Of a stretch of 35,926 bases of DNA, positions 32,436 to 35,926 are shown in pieces. Each line of letters opens with the position of its first letter. Within the stretch, counting starts at the first letter, position 1. The position numbers and the translations under genes are program-made. Origin of the DNA: Granulosicoccus sp. GTDB taxonomy: Bacteria > Pseudomonadota > Gammaproteobacteria > Granulosicoccales > Granulosicoccaceae. The stretch is from positions 1-35,926 of the forward strand of contig JABDKN010000126.1 in assembly GCA_013002205.1 (NCBI GenBank). The letters run 5' to 3'. A model generated the notes under the pieces. That model was not told the origin of the DNA and did no database searches. It saw nothing but the letters and a program-made list of their open reading frames with translations.

Positions 32436-33209
32436 TCAGGCTCCCGGTTCGCCCTTTGACTCACCCTCGTAGTGGTAATGCCGATGCTCACCTGAGCCAC
32501 GTACGTTGTTCCACACCAGCGCATACCCGTGATGCTCCATCCAGTCCTGGATGCTCTGCCCGTCTGGCATCAGATCGGTATCGCCCTTGGGATGAACCTC
32601 GAGAAAGACATCGGCCGGTGGAGCATACTGCAGCAGTCCTTGCATACCCGCCAGCACCTGCCCCTCAGCACCTTCCACGTCGATCTTGATGATGTCGGGC
32701 CGGATGCCCTGGCGCTTGCAGAAATCGGCCATGGTGGTCAGTTCGACCGAGATGACATCAGTGGCGCCCTTGCTGGAGGCTATCGAGTGCCTCCCCTCGC
32801 CTTCGCTTCCACGGATGTGCAGATCCACATGACCCTCCTCTGCACCCAGCGCAAGCTGGTGTGGATGCACTCGTGCCTTCAGGTTGTTGATCTGGATGTT
32901 GTTCTGCAGTTGCCTGAAATTTCTTGGCTCCGGTTCGAATGCATGTATCTGCGAATCTGATCCGCGCGGCCCATTGGCCAGCAGTATGCTGATCAGGCCG
33001 ATATTGGCACCGATATCGAGAATGGTGTCACCGTCGCGCAGCGTACTGCGCATGTGTTGCACCAGTTCGGATTCGATCTCGATCTCATGGGCACGGCGAA
33101 TCTCTCGCGGAGCCGCTATGCCGAGCGTGACTGATTGCCCCAACAGGGTGAAATCGAAAACGGACGGCTTGCCAGACAACTTGTTCAGGTAAAAGCGTAG
33201 GAGATTCAT
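32436..33209 (-). CDS. FkbM-family SAM-dependent methyltransferase
   Basis: This is a 257-residue protein from ATG 33209. The SAM-binding motif I reads DTILDIGANIGLISILLA, the acidic strand is HAFEPEPRNFRQLQNNI, and the FkbM signature IIKIDVEGAEGQVLAGM is clear, followed by PPADVFLEVHP. Proteins of this family methylate hydroxyl groups on sugars or polyketides and are common in O-antigen, capsule and flagellin-glycan clusters. The neighbouring glycosyltransferase-like genes support sugar O-methylation here. A TTG-started extension to 33257 is not supported. This appears to be the first gene of a sub-operon, after a 184-bp gap that holds a hairpin. Confidence 0.88.
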   Translation of the reverse strand: MNLLRFYLNKLSGKPSVFDFTLLGQSVTLGIAAPREIRRAHEIEIESELVQHMRSTLRDGDTILDIGANIGLISILLANGPRGSDSQIHAFEPEPRNFRQLQNNIQINNLKARVHPHQLALGAEEGHVDLHIRGSEGEGRHSIASSKGATDVISVELTTMADFCKRQGIRPDIIKIDVEGAEGQVLAGMQGLLQYAPPADVFLEVHPKGDTDLMPDGQSIQDWMEHHGYALVWNNVRGSGEHRHYHYEGESKGEPGA

Positions 33210-33373
33210 GCGCCGGGGTACCTGAAGTTGGGCCTGTGAGAGTCGACACGACAGCAAGCGAGGCAGAGTTTGCCCCTGTGAGTCGGCGAATGATAAACCA
33301 CCACTCTTGTCAAAGTACAGGTGCCTGGATTGCGCAGGGGAAAAAGTCTATGCCCAAGCTCACCCTCATCCAC

Positions 33374-33390
33374 ATGCAGGGACCCTGCAT
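33374..33390 (-). terminator. Hairpin after glycosyltransferase gene
   Basis: ATGCAGG-GAC-CCTGCAT is a perfect inverted repeat that begins 3 bases after the stop codon of the upstream glycosyltransferase (minus strand). No U-tract follows, so it may be an mRNA 3'-end stabiliser or a weak terminator that separates the two halves of the glycan cluster. Confidence 0.4.
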
Positions 33391-33393
33391 CGT

Positions 33394-34284
33394 TCAGCTG
33401 TGGGTCCTGTCCGTGAGCTGCCGGATACGCCCGCGAATCGTTCCCCAGAGCGATCCCCGGGTATAGCGACCTTTTTCGGCATGGCGAATACGGTACAGAT
33501 TATCGACCGTGACAGCCTCGCCTTCGTACTCGATGACGCGCCGGAATACCGTGTCCTCGAAGGTTTTTCGCCACGTATCCGTCGGCTGCTGATACAGCCC
33601 GATCGATGCGCAATATCCCACGGCGCGGGCGACATCGCCGTGCACGATCTGGAAAGCACCCTTGGCTTTGCTGATGCGATTGTAGCGGAACAGGCCAGGA
33701 TCGATATCGACCGTCGTGGTAAGCCCGTCATCCTGGTTGAGCATCGGATGGCTCGCTGGCAGCAGATCGGTGATGCCTTCGTGATCCGGAAACAGCAGAC
33801 CGGTGCGCTGCGGGGCAGCCGCGCGGGCCAGCGAATCCAGGCACCCTTCATGGAAGATCAGATCGCAGTCGGCAAACCAGATCCAGTGAGCGCGGCTGGC
33901 CAGCGCCGCACGGTTGCGGCCGATGGCACGTCGAAACAGTTCGGGCTTGGGCAATACCTGCCAGTCCCAGGTGACATTGGGTACGTCCATCGCGGAAAAT
34001 CGCTCGATCAATTGACGCATCGGCGTATCTTCCGCCGCATGGAACAGCGTGTAGGTGACATCGCAGTGCTGCGGCGGATAGTTGACCAGCGAGCTGAGCT
34101 GAAACAGCGACAGGTGCGCGTATTGCCAGGAATGACTGACGATCTGCAGTTGCAAGCGGCCCTCGGGCATTGTCAGGGCATCCGGACGTGGTGCCGGCGG
34201 GGCAAACCAGGACAGCGGCAAGGCGGTGCCCACCACGCGGTTGTAGAACTGGTTCTGCAGCCAGATGAGAGCATCGGAGCTCAT
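33394..34284 (-). CDS. Putative glycosyltransferase, GT-A fold
   Basis: This 296-residue protein has LQLQIVSHSWQYAHLSLFQLSSLVNYPP (about 44-71), an opening like family-2-type transferases, and WIWFADCDLIFHEGCLDSL (about 134-152), in which DCD fits the metal/nucleotide-sugar DXD motif. Later FEDTVFRRVIEY could be the acidic catalytic-base helix (ED motif). The assignment to a GT-A glycosyltransferase is good but the sugar and family are not known. Its start overlaps the stop of the TPR protein gene by 4 bp, so the two are coupled. Confidence 0.72.
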   Translation of the reverse strand: MSSDALIWLQNQFYNRVVGTALPLSWFAPPAPRPDALTMPEGRLQLQIVSHSWQYAHLSLFQLSSLVNYPPQHCDVTYTLFHAAEDTPMRQLIERFSAMDVPNVTWDWQVLPKPELFRRAIGRNRAALASRAHWIWFADCDLIFHEGCLDSLARAAAPQRTGLLFPDHEGITDLLPASHPMLNQDDGLTTTVDIDPGLFRYNRISKAKGAFQIVHGDVARAVGYCASIGLYQQPTDTWRKTFEDTVFRRVIEYEGEAVTVDNLYRIRHAEKGRYTRGSLWGTIRGRIRQLTDRTHS

Positions 34285-34604
34285 GTGCCCAGCGCCTTCA
34301 GTACCCGTCTGCGAAAGACGTTGATTTCCTTCGCCGCCTGTTTGTCACCGTTGGCCTCCGCTACCTGCAAGCCCCGGTCGAAGGCATCCCGAGCTTCCAG
34401 CAACTGTCCGTTGCCGGCCAGTGCACGACCCAGCACCCGCCACGCGGCCGAATAGTCAGGCTTCAACCGCACCGCCTGTTGCAGGTGCTCGATGGCCTTG
34501 TCGAATTCACCCCTGGCGAAGTACGCATTGCCAAGCGTGTAGCGCAGCATCTCGCTGTCCTGGCCACCCGCCAGCATCGCTTCGAAGGTGTCGATCTGAT
34601 TCAT
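34281..34604 (-). CDS. Small tetratricopeptide-repeat protein
   Basis: From ATG 34604 the protein has 107 residues. Two TPR units are visible: RYTLGNAYFARGEFDKAIEHLQQAVRLKPD and SAAWRVLGRALAGNGQLLEARDAFDRGLQ, with the canonical Ala/Gly/Tyr pattern, and a partial capping helix follows. TPR proteins mediate protein-protein contacts; this one probably has a scaffold role, possibly for the coupled glycosyltransferase (inference). GAGAG lies 6 bases before the chosen ATG; another in-frame ATG at 34616 has no suitable ribosome binding site. Confidence 0.85.
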   Translation of the reverse strand: MNQIDTFEAMLAGGQDSEMLRYTLGNAYFARGEFDKAIEHLQQAVRLKPDYSAAWRVLGRALAGNGQLLEARDAFDRGLQVAEANGDKQAAKEINVFRRRVLKALGT

Positions 34605-34709
34605 GTCAGCTCTCATCCTGGCTTTGTCTTTCCCGCATCGGTCCGCCGGGTTGGCGACAGGCCATTCGCCCGCGCTCGCCAGGCAATCCGTCCATGAAAG
34701 GCTCTCGAG

Positions 34710-35926
34710 TCACTGGCGCCAGAATGCGGGAGTGAAGAGAATCAGCAGGGTAAAGATTTCCAGTCGACCAAAGAGCATGGCCACGCTCAGTACCGACAAT
34801 GAGAAATCCCCCAGGCTGGAATAGTTGGCAGCCACCATACCCAATCCGGGGCCCAGATTGTTCAGACAGGCCACCACCGCCGAAAAAGCGCTTTCCTGAT
34901 CCAGTCCAGCGGCCATCAGTAACAGAAGCATGATGGCCAGAATGGCCACATAGCTGGCAAAGAAACCCCAGACCACATCGATCATGCGATTGGACATGGT
35001 CTGTTTGCCGACCTTGACCATGATGGTCGCATGCGGATGCAGCAGTCTCTGCATTTCACGCTGGCCCTGCTTGAACAGCAGCAGCACACGTATCACTTTC
35101 ATGCCGCCACCGGTGGAACCGGTACAGCCCCCGGCAAAACTGGCAAACAGCAGCAGTACCGGAAGAAACCCTGGCCAGTTGAAATATTCGGTAGAGGTAA
35201 ACCCGGTGGTCGTGCCGATGGACACGACATGGAACACCGCATCGAGGGTGGAATCGCGCCAGTCCGAGGTATGGGTCAGGTAGAGATAGCTGGCAGTGAT
35301 CACGGTCAACACCAGGGCGATCGTGAGGTAGGCACGGAACTCCTCATCGCGCCAGTAGTGTTTGAAGCTCAAACGCCGGGCAGCGGTGAAATGCAGGGCA
35401 AAGTTGACCCCGGAAATCAGCATGAAGACCACCGCGATCATCTCGATCAGGGCACTGTCGAAGTAACCGATGCTGTTGTCGTGGGTTGAAAATCCGCCAA
35501 TGGCCACCGTCGAGAAGCTGTGGCTGATGGCATCGAAGATGCTCATCCCGGCTACCCAGTAGGCGAGCGCACAGGTGACGGTCAGGCCGAAGTAGATATA
35601 CCACAGTGCCTTGGCAGTGCCGGCGATGCGTGGTGTCAGCTTGTCCTTGCTGATACCCGGGGTCTCCGCCCGGAATAGCTGCTGGCCGCCGATGCCCAGC
35701 ATTGGTAATACTGCAATGGCGAGTACGATGATTCCCATGCCCCCCAGCCACTGCATCTGCTAGCGGTAGAACAGGATTGATCGTGGTAACAGATCCAGCC
35801 CCACGATAAGTGTTGCGCCGGTGGGCGTCAGGCCGGACATGGACTCGAATATGGCAGCGGCTACCGACAGGTCCAGCGCCGAATACAGGAAGAACGGCAG
35901 TCCACCGAAGATGCCCAGTACGGCCC
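34710..35926 (-). pseudogene. trkH: trkH potassium uptake subunit, interrupted by in-frame amber codon (5' end outside window)
   Basis: TrkH is the K+-translocating membrane subunit of the Trk system. The minus-strand frame from 35926 encodes GLPFFLYSALDLSVAAAIFESMSGLTPTGATLIVGLDLLPRSILFYR, covering the first selectivity loop, and then hits TAG at 35760-35762. The same frame resumes as QMQWLGGMGIIVLAIAVLP, exactly the sequence that follows in TrkH, and continues through filters 2 (VAIGGFS), 3 (GTTTGFTS) and 4 (NNLGPGLG) to the normal end, LGRLEIFTLLILFTPAFWR. There is no frameshift. E. coli TrkH has, from memory, Gln at the interrupted position, so CAG to TAG is a likely single change. ATG 35756 follows the stop by 3 bases and could restart translation of 348 residues. 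It is either a young pseudogene, a split but working gene, or a sequence error. Confidence 0.85.

Noticed and set aside
33290-33313. TTGACA and TATCAT boxes on the minus strand upstream of the FkbM methyltransferase gene
   Set aside because: The -35 box is perfect, but the spacer is only 12 bp, too short for a sigma-70 promoter.

Overview
The window looks like chromosomal DNA of a moderately GC-rich gammaproteobacterium. Conserved neighbourhoods support this: rhlB divergent from trxA-rho, pcm-tolC-lpxL-like-waaA, and glnE-CHCC zinc finger-kdkA. A Kdo-based LPS pathway is present. The genus cannot be read from the sequence; a marine group such as the Chromatiales or Granulosicoccaceae is only a guess. 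No rRNA, tRNA, CRISPR array, phage gene or transposase was seen.

Layout. 1-3947: the end of an FAD oxidoreductase, a LysM envelope protein, an SDR oxidoreductase, and a convergent pair made of a CitE-like lyase and a Bcr/CflA-type MFS exporter whose ends overlap. 4312-9942: purD, then rho and trxA on the minus strand, rhlB diverging from them, and a cold-shock protein. 10113-14427: pcm, tolC, an LpxL/HtrB-like acyltransferase and waaA in a tightly packed operon for envelope biogenesis and repair. 14443-22407: a TctE/TctD-like two-component system divergent from a tripartite tricarboxylate (TTT) transporter (TctC, plus TctA fused to TctB), followed by a PrpF-family isomerase and a PLP aminotransferase; this reads as a sensed-uptake-and-catabolism unit for an unknown carboxylate. 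22663-23974: an SRPBCC protein convergent with a bacterial ceramidase-like (CREST) membrane hydrolase. 24112-28389: glnE, a CHCC zinc-finger protein and kdkA. 28497-29558: an orphan FbpC-like ABC ATPase. 29572-34604: a minus-strand surface-glycan-like cluster (TPR protein, glycosyltransferase-like protein, FkbM methyltransferase, two more glycosyltransferase-like proteins) ending in an L-2-hydroxyglutarate-dehydrogenase-like flavoprotein. 34710-35926: trkH, with an in-frame amber codon.

The two most unusual signals follow. First, short tandem repeats with periods that are multiples of 3 (mostly 12 bp) sit inside otherwise conserved genes: the LysM gene, waaA, the L2HGDH-like gene and the 3' end of glnE. 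They add low-complexity peptides between or after domains, and similar 11- and 14-bp duplications lie in intergenic DNA. Second, TrkH is split by a TAG codon within a conserved segment, followed almost at once by an ATG. Other points of interest are the TctA-TctB fusion coupled to PrpF, a perfect 16-bp palindrome covering the ribosome binding site and TTG start of the LpxL-like gene, and a C-rich, G-poor leader upstream of rho that resembles a rut site.

Most genes here are packed with 4-bp ATGA overlaps (CitE/MFS, lpxL/waaA, response regulator/kinase, tctAB/prpF, TPR/glycosyltransferase), so translational coupling appears common.
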